Positions 44,903 through 53,202 of a stretch of DNA of 64,000 nucleotides are shown here, piece after piece. Below the pieces are notes generated by a model. That model did no database searches and was not told the origin of the DNA. It saw only the letters and a program-made list of their open reading frames with translations. This DNA comes from Candidatus Thorarchaeota archaeon (GTDB lineage Archaea > Asgardarchaeota > Thorarchaeia > Thorarchaeales > Thorarchaeaceae): the NCBI GenBank assembly GCA_011365025.1, contig RDOF01000008.1, positions 1-64,000 on the forward strand, written 5' to 3'. The translations under genes and the position numbers were made by a program. The first letter of the stretch is position 1. Each line of letters begins with the position of its first letter.

Positions 44903-45592
44903 TTGTCAGATCTCGGTCTTAGCTTTCTCATCATAGTAACCACCGTAGTAGTGTTGGCTGGCTGCGCCAGATGGTTTAGCCGTCGGGCCCATACTAGTGC
45001 TGGCGATTCGTATGGAGGAATAGACCGAACAAGATGGGTATCAATTGCCGCGTTGATGACTTCTTTGGTTCTCGTTGGCAACTATGCTCTGGTAGCGATC
45101 CCCAATGTTGAACTGGGAACCGTCGTTATTTTCCTGACTGGAAACGTATTTGGATTCTATATGGGAGCGTGGTGTGTACTGCTTTCTTCAGTTCTTTTTG
45201 GCGTGATTAATCCCTGGGGCGGCCTTATACCTCAGATATGGATTACGCAGGTTTTAGGATGGTTTCTTGTTGCGTTTACAGGAACCCTGATTTCAGAGGT
45301 TAAACAGGATAGTGGGAGCGTAGGGGAGACGTCCTTGTTCTTTGCATTCATTGGTTTTGCTTTGACTCTGTTCTTCGATTTGTTCACGAATCTTGGGTAT
45401 TCATGGGCTTTCACGATTCCATATTCAGTGGCACTTTTGTCCGGATTGCCATTCATGATTGTTCATGTAGTCACCAATGGCATCATCTTCGCCGGATTAG
45501 TACCTGTCACAAGGCAGGTTATAAGAAGGAATTTTGGAAACATAATCTGGGACAAACAAGAGGATGATTTAACCCACCTTGGAGAAGAATAA
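44903..45592 (+). CDS. ECF-type transporter S component-like membrane protein
   Basis: 229 residues from a TTG at 44903; an in-frame stop at 44888 rules out a longer gene. Six or so hydrophobic helices, with the usual S-component look: ISIAALMTSLVLVGNYALVAIPNVELGTVVIFLTGNVFGFYMGAWCVLLSSVLFGVINPWGG shape. An acidic C-terminal tail follows. ECF S components bind vitamins or similar ligands. The pairing with a DUF4430 protein suggests a cobalamin-like or other ligand, but no ATPase or T component is in the window. Ligand not determinable. Confidence 0.72.
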   Translation: MSDLGLSFLIIVTTVVVLAGCARWFSRRAHTSAGDSYGGIDRTRWVSIAALMTSLVLVGNYALVAIPNVELGTVVIFLTGNVFGFYMGAWCVLLSSVLFGVINPWGGLIPQIWITQVLGWFLVAFTGTLISEVKQDSGSVGETSLFFAFIGFALTLFFDLFTNLGYSWAFTIPYSVALLSGLPFMIVHVVTNGIIFAGLVPVTRQVIRRNFGNIIWDKQEDDLTHLGEE

Positions 45593-45621
45593 AAGGAACA
45601 TCAAGCAAAGGGTAATGGAGC

Positions 45622-46260
45622 GTGTTTGAACTGTCTTGGAAGGAGAAAGTCAATCAAATTGCAGAAGCTGCTGATGGACGCGTTGCGCCTGCATTCAAAC
45701 CGCATCACGCAGCCGTTGCTTTGATTATGATTGGCAGAGAACAGCCGCTTGGACGCTATGACCTATGCGCGGCAATGTCAATTGGAGAAGGCAGTGCACG
45801 TACTCTTCTAAAGCGGCTTGGAGAATCAGGCTATGTAACTGCTGATGGCAGGCAAGGACAAAGACTGACCTCTGAAGGACAAGCGCTTTTCGATGCCATC
45901 TCGAAAGACATTCCAAGAGGGCTCTTCCTTGAAGTGCGCAGAATTGTGACTCATGAATCGGCATATGCAAATCTAGTGAAGGGTCAAGCAGATAGAATCA
46001 AGGACGGAATTAGACAACGTGATGAAGCCATAATTCAAGGTGGTTATGGCATAGCGGGAGCTACAACTCTGATTCACAAAAATGGAACCCTGCTAATGCC
46101 CCCAGGAGACTTTCAGATGCTGCTCGAATATCAGACCGAGACCTTTCTACTGATGGAGAGCCTCAGACCAGAAGAAAAGGATGTGATTGTCATCGGATCA
46201 GCAGATGATGAACGGCTTGCAAGAGAGGTTTCAATGGCGGCAGTTCTAACGCTCTTTTAA
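45622..46260 (+). CDS. DUF4443-like winged-helix regulator
   Basis: 212 residues from a GTG. The N-terminal 90 residues are a winged helix: PLGRYDLCAAMSIGEGSARTLLKRLGESGYVTADGRQGQRLTSEG. The C-terminal part (TLIHKNGTLLMPPGDF, EEKDVIVIGSADDERLAREVSMAAVLTLF) matches what I recall of DUF4443, a ligand-type domain. It likely senses a small molecule. It is 29 bases after the ECF-like gene and may control the operon or be co-transcribed with it. Confidence 0.75.
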   Translation: MFELSWKEKVNQIAEAADGRVAPAFKPHHAAVALIMIGREQPLGRYDLCAAMSIGEGSARTLLKRLGESGYVTADGRQGQRLTSEGQALFDAISKDIPRGLFLEVRRIVTHESAYANLVKGQADRIKDGIRQRDEAIIQGGYGIAGATTLIHKNGTLLMPPGDFQMLLEYQTETFLLMESLRPEEKDVIVIGSADDERLAREVSMAAVLTLF

Positions 46261-46271
46261 GAGGCTTCAAC

Positions 46272-47105
46272 ATGCAGATGGATCTCTTTGGAAACGTTCC
46301 GGAAATAGTAGTTGATATCCACGAAACAAAGGGAAAGAGAGTCAATGCAGTAAAGCATCTCATATCAATGCTTGAGAAGGAAGGGATACAATACACTATC
46401 CAGAAGATACCCATTGGCGACATTCTGGGCCCGAATGGAATAGCAATTGAAAGGAAGACCATTAGCGATCTAGTCAATACTCTAAAGGGCAGTGCATCGG
46501 GAGTACCACGCTTCACGAAACAAATGAAAGCCCTTTTGGAGTATGAGAAACCATACCTATTGATTGAGAACCATTTGGCAATTCGAAGAGACCCTATGAA
46601 GGGCTGTGTTTACATACCGTTCAAGACAAGACAGACCAAAGGAAGACCATACGTAGTCACTATGGAAAGGGTTAGCTATATTCATCCTTCCGCCTTGGAC
46701 GCACTGGTGGAGAGCGTTCGAGAACAGGGGATTCAGATTCTCTCAGGCTATAACGCACTTCATGCCGCAGGCCTCTTGTATGGCATTCTGAAAGAGGACG
46801 ATGCATCCTCAAAAGAAGCAAAGGAAAAAAGACTACCAGTGATAAGAACTCGAAAGGGGCTTGATTCGGTCTCGGATGAACAGGAATTCTTTGTTGCTGG
46901 ACTGCCGAGCGTCAATGTTGTTAGAGCCAAGAGCCTACTCAGGAAATTTGGGACACCTCTTGACGTAGTGACACGCACTGATGAATGGACTCAGGTTTCA
47001 GGAATTGGACCAAAAACAGCCGAATCAGCAAGAAGAATCCTTTACTCGGAGTATGCACGCAGTGAAGAGGACGACGCATCTGCAGATACGCCTGAAACCG
47101 AATAA
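46272..47105 (+). CDS. ERCC4/XPF-type nuclease with HhH domain
   Basis: 277 residues. The N-terminal nuclease core has VVDIHETKGKR, PIGDILGPNGIAIERKTISD (the ERKxxxD catalytic motif) and a Lys-rich middle. A helix-hairpin-helix segment follows at about residue 210-260 (AGLPSVNVVRAKSLLRKFGTPLDVV, QVSGIGPKTAESA). The protein lacks the helicase domain of full-length XPF/Hef, like crenarchaeal XPF. Acts on forked or flapped DNA. The N-terminal MQMDLF segment is not a clear PIP box. Confidence 0.87.
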   Translation: MQMDLFGNVPEIVVDIHETKGKRVNAVKHLISMLEKEGIQYTIQKIPIGDILGPNGIAIERKTISDLVNTLKGSASGVPRFTKQMKALLEYEKPYLLIENHLAIRRDPMKGCVYIPFKTRQTKGRPYVVTMERVSYIHPSALDALVESVREQGIQILSGYNALHAAGLLYGILKEDDASSKEAKEKRLPVIRTRKGLDSVSDEQEFFVAGLPSVNVVRAKSLLRKFGTPLDVVTRTDEWTQVSGIGPKTAESARRILYSEYARSEEDDASADTPETE

Positions 47106-47120
47106 GGTTCAGCTCGCAAG

Positions 47121-47129
47121 TTTTAAAAG
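47121..47129 (+). promoter_or_regulatory. TATA-like box before ino1
   Basis: TTTTAAAAG lies 50-58 bases before the ATG at 47179, giving a transcription start near 47150. AGAAGGTG before the ATG is the ribosome site. Confidence 0.45.
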
Positions 47130-47178
47130 CTGTAACTATTCTATGGCCAGAGAATACTAGGCAGAAGGTGCCATCCAT

Positions 47179-48267
47179 ATGGGCGACGTACGAATAGCAA
47201 TCGCAGGACTTGGGAACTGTGCATCAGCTCTCATTCAAGGAACGCACTATTATCGGAATGCCAGAGCGGATGAGGAAGTTCCGGGATTAATGCATGTTGA
47301 TTTTGGTGGGTACTTCCCCAAGGATCTGAAGTTTGTCGCTGCTTTTGAGGCGAATAAGAAGAAGATTGGACTTGACATTGCAGATGCAATGTGGGCTGAA
47401 CCCAACTGCTGTTGGAAGTTTGCTCCTGATGTTCCAAAGACAGGAGTCAAAGTGCTTCCCGGTCCAGTATCTGATGGTGTGGCCCCTCATATGAGAGAGT
47501 CGTTCTTTGCGTACGACGAAAATGAGATTGAGCCAGTAGACATAGCTGAGGAATTGAGAAAGTCGAAGGCGGACCTGCTAGTAAGCTATTTGCCAGTAGG
47601 AAGTGCACATGCATCACGAATGTATGCAGAGGCTGCTCTTGAAGCAGAGATAGGGCTCATTAACGCGATTCCCGAGTTTATCGTGTCGAACCCAAATGAT
47701 CCTATAGCTCAGGGATTCGAAAAGAAGGGACTACCGGCGGCCGGAGATGATATTAAGAGCCAGCTCGGTGCCACAATTCTTCACAGAGTCTTAGCTCAGC
47801 TCTTCGACAAACGTGGACTTATTCTTCAAAATACTTACCAGTTGAACATTGGAGGTAACACTGACTTCGAAAACATGCAGGTGGAGAACAGACTAAGCTC
47901 CAAGAGAATCAGCAAGACCGAGGCCGTCACAAGCTGCGTTGATTATGAGTTGCCAACCAAGATTGGACCCAGCGACTATGTCCCATTTCTCCAAGACAAC
48001 AAGGTCTGCTACATCAGCATGCGATCAAAAGCATTTGGAGACCTGCCCATCGATTTGGATCTCAAACTATCTGTGCAAGACTCACCAAATAGCGGTGGAG
48101 TCATCATTGATGTGGCTAGAGCAGTGAAAATTGCTCTTGATCGAGGCATAGGTGGAGAGCTATCTAGCATTAGCTCCTATAGCTTCAAGCATCCCCGATA
48201 TCAGATAGACGACTTCGAAGCGAGAAAGAGAGTCGACGAGTTCATCGAGGGAAAAAGAGAACGCTAG
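47179..48267 (+). CDS. ino1: Myo-inositol-1-phosphate synthase
   Basis: 362 residues, archaeal length. NAD site GLGNCASALIQG; then CVD.. family landmarks NAIPEFIVS, GDDIKSQLGATILHR and NIGGNTDFENM. It cyclises glucose-6-phosphate to inositol-1-phosphate, using an internally recycled NAD. The product feeds archaetidylinositol phosphate, di-inositol-phosphate solutes or mycothiol-like thiols. The CDP-alcohol transferase at 59.6 kb is a possible user, though not adjacent. Confidence 0.93.
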   Translation: MGDVRIAIAGLGNCASALIQGTHYYRNARADEEVPGLMHVDFGGYFPKDLKFVAAFEANKKKIGLDIADAMWAEPNCCWKFAPDVPKTGVKVLPGPVSDGVAPHMRESFFAYDENEIEPVDIAEELRKSKADLLVSYLPVGSAHASRMYAEAALEAEIGLINAIPEFIVSNPNDPIAQGFEKKGLPAAGDDIKSQLGATILHRVLAQLFDKRGLILQNTYQLNIGGNTDFENMQVENRLSSKRISKTEAVTSCVDYELPTKIGPSDYVPFLQDNKVCYISMRSKAFGDLPIDLDLKLSVQDSPNSGGVIIDVARAVKIALDRGIGGELSSISSYSFKHPRYQIDDFEARKRVDEFIEGKRER

Positions 48268-48330
48268 GTCAGCGGACAGAAGGAGAGTCTTGGTCCAGCA
48301 AGAAACTGGACCAAGTTCTTTATGGTACTT

Positions 48331-49476
48331 TTAAAGCTCAGTGAAGCTTCTAGCAGTATCATCATCCAACCTCTTGATTACTTCAACCAAGAGGTCAACA
48401 GCACTCTCAACATCTGTCATGTCGAGCATTGCATGGTGTGAATGAATATGCCTGGTAGGAATTCCAATGAACAGAGATGGCACGCCCATTCCAGTGAGGT
48501 GAATTGCACCAGCATCAGTTCCTCCGGCTTTCAGGAAAGCTGGTTGATGCCTAATGCCCGTTTCTTCCGCAATATCAAGTACAAATTTGCGGAATCTTGG
48601 GTTGGGAATCATTGAACCATCGCCTGCAGAGATCGAAGCCCCCTTGCCCATCTTTTGAACAAGACCGTCGACCCCAGGAACATCACCTGAGATGTCAACA
48701 TCCAGAGCGAATCCAATGTCAGGGAGAATCATTTGAGCGGCGGTACGAGCCCCACGGAGGCCCACCTCTTCCTGAGTTGTGGAAACTGCATAGACAGTGT
48801 TGGGATGGTCGATAGCTTCCTCCGAAAGCCTACGCAGAACCTCAAGAGCAATGAATACGCCAATGCGGTCATCAAAGGCCTTGGCAACGGCAATTGTCAC
48901 ATCACGAGATATTTCTTCGGAGCCTTTCTTCTCCTCGTCTTTCTTCTCTTTTCGTTTGCGTTGCATTACACGGAAGGTAGCTAGTGGTACCGCAGGGTCT
49001 CCAACGCGGATTCCAAGCGCCTCAACTTCCTTCTTAGAACTGCAACCAATATCAATGAACATTTTTTCCTTGGTAACAACCTTAGCCCGGTCCTCGGGAC
49101 TTAGAACATGCGGAGGAGGTGCTCCAATGACTCCAATCACTTTTTCAGTGCCCATTGAGGGACTGATTAGGATCTCCTGTGTGAGCAGAGTCTGATCCCA
49201 CCAACCACCCAATTGATGAAATCTCAGAAATCCACTCTTCTCAATGTTGGTTATTACAAAGCCAATTTCATCCACATGACCTGCAAGCATTATCTTTGGG
49301 CCTTTGCTCCCCTTGCGGAAAACTACCGATCCCATTCGATCATAAAGAGTTTCATCGGCATACTTTTGCCCATAGTCGCGCACAATTTTTTGGGCTTCAT
49401 GTTCATGGCCACTTGGCCCAAATGCGTTGCACAGATTTTCGAGCAGGGCTATGTCAAGCTCTTTTCCAGCCATCAT
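48331..49476 (-). CDS. M42-family aminopeptidase
   Basis: 381 residues from the ATG at 49476 (GTG at 49482 and ATG at 49473 are alternatives). Metal ligands: LAGHVDEIGF (His-x-Asp), VAKAFDDRIG (bridging Asp), STTQEEVGLRGA (Glu-Glu), LDVDIS (Asp), and the C-terminal HIHSHHAMLDM His. The family (PepA-type, TET peptidases, endoglucanase M) forms 12-subunit shells in archaea that degrade peptides. There is a short charged insert KEKKDEEKK about residue 195. Confidence 0.93.
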   Translation of the reverse strand: MMAGKELDIALLENLCNAFGPSGHEHEAQKIVRDYGQKYADETLYDRMGSVVFRKGSKGPKIMLAGHVDEIGFVITNIEKSGFLRFHQLGGWWDQTLLTQEILISPSMGTEKVIGVIGAPPPHVLSPEDRAKVVTKEKMFIDIGCSSKKEVEALGIRVGDPAVPLATFRVMQRKRKEKKDEEKKGSEEISRDVTIAVAKAFDDRIGVFIALEVLRRLSEEAIDHPNTVYAVSTTQEEVGLRGARTAAQMILPDIGFALDVDISGDVPGVDGLVQKMGKGASISAGDGSMIPNPRFRKFVLDIAEETGIRHQPAFLKAGGTDAGAIHLTGMGVPSLFIGIPTRHIHSHHAMLDMTDVESAVDLLVEVIKRLDDDTARSFTEL

Positions 49477-49575
49477 TTTCACTTCAGCTTGAATTTGTCA
49501 AGTGACTGCTGGAGAAAAAATGGGGTGTATAGTAGTTTCGGTCAATGCAGAAGAATTCCAAAGTCAGGAGTTTGC

Positions 49576-50115
49576 TTAAGAAATGGAGAATTCAGCCAAT
49601 CGGCGAAAGGCTTCCTCCACATTTTGCCCCGTTAATGCACTCGTTTCCAAGTAGCCATTCAGTCCGTGCTGTTCGGCAAAGGCCATGCCCATCTCCGTTG
49701 TGATGACTCGTTCATCGTCAAGATCAACTTTGTTTGCCAGAAGAATAATTGGAATGCGTTCGCCTAGTGCATTCTCCGTCTCCTCAATCCACTTTGGCAA
49801 CTCCATATAGGTGGATTTTCGGGTAGTATCAAAAACAAGGAGGGCCCCCTTGCTCCCACGATAGTAGCTCCCGCGAATGAAGTCAAAGCGCTGCTGTCCA
49901 GCCAAGTCCCAAACAAGAAGCTTGACTATAATCTGACGACCATTGTCACCATCGACTGCAACGGTCTTAACTGCAAATTGAGAGCCAATCGTCACAATAT
50001 ACTGCTCGGAGAATTTCTGCGTAAGAAATCTGTTGACTAGAGCCGTTTTGCCACTACCTCCGGCTCCAATCATAACAACCTTTCGCATGAAATCAAATTC
50101 CGCAGCCCGAGCCAA
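49576..50115 (-). CDS. Rab/Ras-like small GTPase
   Basis: 179 residues from a TTG with GAGGGA five bases upstream. All G motifs are eukaryote-like: GAGGSGKTAL (17-24), switch I Thr42 in YIVTIGSQ, WDLAGQQRF (69-77), NKVD (128-131), ETSA (157-160). There is no C-terminal Cys, so prenylation is not expected. Such GTPases expanded in Asgard archaea; its regulator is not in this cluster, though a roadblock protein is at 28.9 kb. Confidence 0.92.
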   Translation of the reverse strand: MARAAEFDFMRKVVMIGAGGSGKTALVNRFLTQKFSEQYIVTIGSQFAVKTVAVDGDNGRQIIVKLLVWDLAGQQRFDFIRGSYYRGSKGALLVFDTTRKSTYMELPKWIEETENALGERIPIILLANKVDLDDERVITTEMGMAFAEQHGLNGYLETSALTGQNVEEAFRRLAEFSIS

Positions 50116-50307
50116 TTTGGTCCCTCGTATACTAAGTGTTCAAGCTAAGGGCAGCAGTTGGCCTACACTAATCGAGAGGAAACTGACAACCCTATCCGTC
50201 AGGTGGCAACTGTGAAGCCAGCCTATTTAGCCTTTTTCGGCATTTAGTGACGAGCGTTTCGCACATGGATTACCCATGGCGCCCTTCAAGAGCGGCGATG
50301 GAAGTTC

Positions 50308-50544
50308 TTGGAAGAGATTATAACGAGTAACACCGGGGTGTTACCGTACCGGGAGGACAAGTCCTTGCGACTAATTACAGTAAAGATGAGCGACATCTAC
50401 GTAAGCGGACTGGATAGACTGGTTGAGTTGGGGATGTATCCTTCAAGGAGCGAGGCGATTAGAGTTGCCATTAGAGACCTTCTACGCAGAGAGCTTTGGC
50501 CAGCAGAAGGGAGCCCGCTAAATATAGAGAAAGAGGACAAGTAA
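50308..50544 (+). CDS. Ribbon-helix-helix (CopG/Arc-type) transcription regulator
   Basis: 78 residues from a TTG at 50308; a GTG at 50338 is an alternative start. The core SLRLITVKMSDIYVSGLDRLVELGMYPSRSEAIRVAIRDLLRREL is a textbook RHH fold: a beta strand followed by two helices, with S-R-S-E-A-I-R. It likely binds palindromic operators as a dimer. It lies 101 bases before the ABC-exporter pair and could regulate it. Confidence 0.85.
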   Translation: MEEIITSNTGVLPYREDKSLRLITVKMSDIYVSGLDRLVELGMYPSRSEAIRVAIRDLLRRELWPAEGSPLNIEKEDK

Positions 50545-50644
50545 AAGGACGCGTCTTTATTAGTGCAATCTCCATAAGACACATTAACACATTGCGTTTC
50601 AACACAATACACGTAGGGCCCGTAAAAGGGAGGTTAACACGCCA

Positions 50645-51166
50645 TTGAACTTCAGAGTCTTGTTCAAAAGCATCAGGTTTGCTTTTCGCGCCAAGAAACG
50701 CGTTATCACATTCATTATGATCTACGCCTTTCTCATAGTGATGGTCTCACGCGGATTAATGGTGGGAGGCGACGAACTCCTTTGGATATTTGCTGCCTTT
50801 GTGCTGGCAACCTTGTACGCCATTCTCATAGCGCAGTCGAGATCAAAGGATATTGCCATTCTCAAATGCGTTTCGTGGAATAACTCGGATATCTTCTTGC
50901 TGCTCGTTGGAGAAGTTGTACTTGTCTCTCTGGCTGCATTTCTACTCGTATTCCAAGTGAGTGTCGAAATCATGGGTTTGGTTGCATATTTCCAGCCACT
51001 CTTTGGAGTAGATCTGCTAGTGTGGCTGCAGGCGAATCTTGCAGTAGAGGTGACCCCACTCCTGGTTACTCTATTTGTAATCGTTATTCTTCAGTTGCCA
51101 GGCCTATTTCTAGCACAACGTCGGGCAATGATGATAGCTCCAATGAGAGCACTAAGGGAGGAATAA
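50645..51166 (+). CDS. FtsX-like short permease
   Basis: 173 residues from a TTG with GGGAGGT upstream. Four hydrophobic helices (ITFIMIYAFLIVMVSRGLMV, LLWIFAAFVLATLYAILIA, FLLLVGEVVLVSLAAFLLVF, LLVTLFVIVILQLPGLFLA) with a cytoplasmic SKDIAILKCVSW segment that matches the coupling helix of FtsX/MacB permeases, and a C-terminal R-A-L-R-E-E. It lacks an extracellular core, unlike the large permease at 62 kb. Encoded 3 bases before its ATPase. Confidence 0.72.
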   Translation: MNFRVLFKSIRFAFRAKKRVITFIMIYAFLIVMVSRGLMVGGDELLWIFAAFVLATLYAILIAQSRSKDIAILKCVSWNNSDIFLLLVGEVVLVSLAAFLLVFQVSVEIMGLVAYFQPLFGVDLLVWLQANLAVEVTPLLVTLFVIVILQLPGLFLAQRRAMMIAPMRALREE

Positions 51167-51169
51167 ACT

Positions 51170-51847
51170 ATGGCTAACGCAATCATCCAACTCGAAGATG
51201 TTAACAAGGAATACGGGAAAGGCAAGAAGACAGTAGCTGCTCTCAAGGATATCAACTTGGAGATTAGAAAGGGCGAGTTCATCGCTGTGGTTGGCCCCTC
51301 GGGATGCGGCAAGTCCACTTTGCTACATGTCATGGCCGGACTCGAACAGCCTACATCTGGAAGGGTTTTGCTTGATGGAGTAGATGTGACTCTAATCAGC
51401 GAGAGAGACCTGCCAAAGGTGAGAGCTCAGAAGATAGGCTTCGTTTTCCAATCCTTTCTACTCATCGAGGACCTCACGGCCTATGAGAACGTGGAGGCAG
51501 CGCTTTGGCCAAGTGTGGACCATACAAAGGAAAGGCAAGAGGCGATGACCCTTGAAGTCCTGCGTGAAGTTGACATGCTTGAGCGAAGGGACCACTTCCC
51601 ACGCCAGATGTCCGGAGGAGAGCAACAGCGAATTGCCATTGCTAGAGCTCTTGTGAATAATCCTCCAGTATTATTCTGCGACGAGCCCACAGGAAACTTG
51701 GACAGCAAGACTGGTGAAACCATTATGCGATTCATCTCCAAGCTAGCAAAGGAGAAGAACATGACCGTGGTTTTGGTCACTCACAATGACGAACTCACGA
51801 AATACGCAGGCAAAGTCCTGAATATGAGGGATGGTGCTATTAGATAG
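51170..51847 (+). CDS. LolD/MacB-type ABC transporter ATPase
   Basis: 225 residues. Walker A GPSGCGKST, Q-loop VFQSFLLIEDLTAYENV, signature MSGGEQQRIAIARAL, Walker B PVLFCDEPTGNLDSKT, and switch His VTHND: complete ATPase of the MacB/LolD family. GGGAGGAATAAACT precedes the ATG. It powers the short permease encoded just upstream. Confidence 0.95.
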   Translation: MANAIIQLEDVNKEYGKGKKTVAALKDINLEIRKGEFIAVVGPSGCGKSTLLHVMAGLEQPTSGRVLLDGVDVTLISERDLPKVRAQKIGFVFQSFLLIEDLTAYENVEAALWPSVDHTKERQEAMTLEVLREVDMLERRDHFPRQMSGGEQQRIAIARALVNNPPVLFCDEPTGNLDSKTGETIMRFISKLAKEKNMTVVLVTHNDELTKYAGKVLNMRDGAIR

Positions 51848-51949
51848 GTAACTCCAGCCTCGGAGTTGCCTCCCTCCTTCTTTCCAAAGAACAAACCTTT
51901 AGGGGACAATAGGACATACTGAATCAGCCATCGAGGAGTGCAAATTGGA

Positions 51950-52783
51950 ATGGCAGGATCCGATTGCAGCGAGTATGAGAAGCTAGCTGAGAAGCATGGC
52001 GCAAAGGGCGAGAACGAAGAAGCCAAGACCATGTTTATCGGTGCCGCCGAATGCTGGAAACGATGGGAGTCTTTTAGCAAGAGTGCTAAGTGTTTTGAAA
52101 GAGCATATGAACATGCTATGCTTCTGCAGGATTATGCCACGGCTGCAGACGTGATGCTTAAGGGAGGCAACGCATGGATAAAAGAGGGGCACCATGAAAG
52201 GCTTGAGATTAACTACCAGATTGCCGCAGAAGCATTCATCTTGGCGGCAGAAAAAGAAAAAGACCCTAATTACTTTGTGAAGGGAGCGTTCTGCGCCATT
52301 ACGGGGGGTGATATGGAACTTGCAAAGCAGCTAGTTCATGCTGCGGCAGAAACGGCCAGAGACCACTTCAAGGAACTCGTCATTCTTGCTGTAATGCTGA
52401 CTGAATACCACTTTGGAGATGGCTACAAGTATATCGATGAGGTTCTTGGAGATCGAGTTTCGGGGCACGTAGTAAGCGAGGCACAGAGATACTTCTACTT
52501 GATTTTCACTGGCTTTGTGCGGACGACTCTAGAATCGGAAGCAGCTGTCACAATAAAGAGTTTGGTCGAGAGCACAGGTCTCGAGGAGCAGAAGTTGATA
52601 GAGCTTGTTGAGAAGGGAATCCAGGAAGGCTACATACCAGCATTTCATGACCGCGACTCGGGGGAGCTCGTTGTTGATACAGACCGATATGATATTGACA
52701 CATTGTCGCTGCGGAAAGGGCCCATTCTCAGTAGAGACCTTGAAGACCCCGGAGCTTGGGACGTAGACCTAGACGAGGACTGA
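51950..52783 (+). CDS. TPR-like repeat protein with C-terminal winged helix (PCI/SNAP-like layout)
   Basis: 277 residues from the ATG at 51950 (GAGGAG 11 bases before; GTG at 51938 is alternative). Helical repeats (LAEKHGAKGENEEAKTMFIGAAECW, FERAYEHAMLLQDYATAADVML, EINYQIAAEAFILAAE) run to about residue 170, then a winged helix (AAVTIKSLVESTGLEEQKLIELVEKGIQEGYIPAFHDRDSGELVV). This order is that of PCI-domain proteins and, in its repeats, of alpha-SNAP. Similarity is by layout and eye only. A DVDLDED acidic end closes it. Confidence 0.7.
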   Translation: MAGSDCSEYEKLAEKHGAKGENEEAKTMFIGAAECWKRWESFSKSAKCFERAYEHAMLLQDYATAADVMLKGGNAWIKEGHHERLEINYQIAAEAFILAAEKEKDPNYFVKGAFCAITGGDMELAKQLVHAAAETARDHFKELVILAVMLTEYHFGDGYKYIDEVLGDRVSGHVVSEAQRYFYLIFTGFVRTTLESEAAVTIKSLVESTGLEEQKLIELVEKGIQEGYIPAFHDRDSGELVVDTDRYDIDTLSLRKGPILSRDLEDPGAWDVDLDED

Positions 52784-52952
52784 TTCAGAGGGTGTTACGC
52801 CGACTGGAGGTCTATGCATAGAACATTGAAAACCATTCGAGAACTATTGCATAGCACAATCAACTTGCATTATGGATATTGCTCAGCGATAGTATTTTTA
52901 GTACGATTGCTGAACTTGACAATTGCCGGCGCTAAGATAAGTGGTGATTCAG

Positions 52953-53171
52953 ATGGCTGAAGGGCTGAAATGGCTACAATGCCCCGTCTGCAAAAAGACA
53001 ATATTCTGGGAAGTACCGAATGAAGCATTGAAGGGAGTGAAGCGGTTCCCAGTTGCTATTGTTATTCGTCATCAGGATCATCATCTTGTATGCTATATAG
53101 ACAGCCACTATCAGCTTGCTGATGCGGAGGTTGCCATCGCATATGTCGAGGGCAAATCAAAAGAAGAGTGA
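52953..53171 (+). CDS. Small Cys-pair protein of 72 residues
   Basis: Start at the ATG at 52953 with GGTGATTCAG upstream. MAEGLKWLQCPVCKKTIFWEVPNEA has a CPVC knuckle, then KRFPVAIVIRHQDHHLVCYIDSHYQLADAEVAIAYV. A second Cys/His pair (HQDHH...C) may complete a metal site. No family known to me. An AT-rich block (GTATTTTTAGTAC, about 52887-52899) may be its promoter. Confidence 0.65.
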   Translation: MAEGLKWLQCPVCKKTIFWEVPNEALKGVKRFPVAIVIRHQDHHLVCYIDSHYQLADAEVAIAYVEGKSKEE

Positions 53172-53202
53172 CAGCTGCCCCTATCGGTCCTTCTTGCCAA
53201 GC

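Noticed and set aside
49576..50115. Prenylated Rab protein
   Set aside because: There is no C-terminal Cys or CaaX motif.
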